A stretch of 64,000 bases of DNA, taken from the NCBI GenBank assembly GCA_013397865.1, contig VZTI01005310.1, forward strand, positions 390,092-454,091. Direction: 5' to 3'. The stretch is not shown here. This DNA is from Struthidea cinerea (Eukaryota; Chordata; Aves; Passeriformes; Corcoracidae). Below are more model-generated notes on this DNA. The model was not told the DNA's origin and did not search any database. It was given only the letters and a program-made list of their open reading frames with translations. Positions within the stretch are counted from its first letter, which is position 1.

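Noticed and set aside
1..64000. tRNA, rRNA, CRISPR arrays, bacterial operons or phage genes
   Set aside because: I saw none; the whole window behaves as a vertebrate gene with introns and eukaryotic repeats.

Overview
This window is vertebrate, almost certainly avian, nuclear DNA. It carries most of one large multi-exon gene on the + strand. The bird assignment rests on about two dozen fragments of CR1-type LINEs (the typical avian LINE), on compact introns, and on a protein that is near-identical at conserved positions to vertebrate DOCK5. A songbird is plausible but cannot be shown from the sequence alone.

The gene is DOCK5 (dedicator of cytokinesis 5), a Rac guanine-nucleotide exchange factor of the DOCK-A group. 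I could place 49 coding exons between 12948 and 64000. Each has AG/GT borders, except the last, which is cut by the window end. Their phases join into one open frame of about 1,776 codons. If one small coding exon (about 14 codons, not visible) lies upstream, these are exons 2-50 and the window ends near residue 1790 of a protein of roughly 1870 residues. No frameshift or premature stop was found.

Layout: 1-12947 is non-coding, most likely intron 1, with CR1 fragments, a short minisatellite and a small assembly gap. 12948-20526 holds the SH3 domain exons. 23375-29105 holds the N-terminal DOCK helical region. 29638-31575 holds the DHR-1 (C2-like, phosphoinositide-binding) domain. 32343-47531 holds the long armadillo-like helical middle. 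48028-59643 holds the catalytic DHR-2 domain, including the PAVMGG loop with the expected nucleotide-sensor valine. 60602-64000 holds the start of the Ser/Pro-rich tail.

The non-coding part is mainly CR1 fragments in both orientations, four minisatellites (9.3, 14.9, 39.7 and 62.3 kb), AT- and T-rich simple repeats, one antisense solo LTR with matching 4-bp target duplications (46.1 kb), two runs of N and a single N. Several repeats sit against exon borders: a 38-bp perfect tandem duplication copies the exon 41 donor, a CR1 starts next to the weak exon 45 donor, a CCCT microsatellite forms the pyrimidine tract of exon 47, and a minisatellite begins at the exon 27 donor. I found no second gene, no RNA gene, no CRISPR array and no previously undescribed system. 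The notable points concern splicing and repeats within DOCK5.
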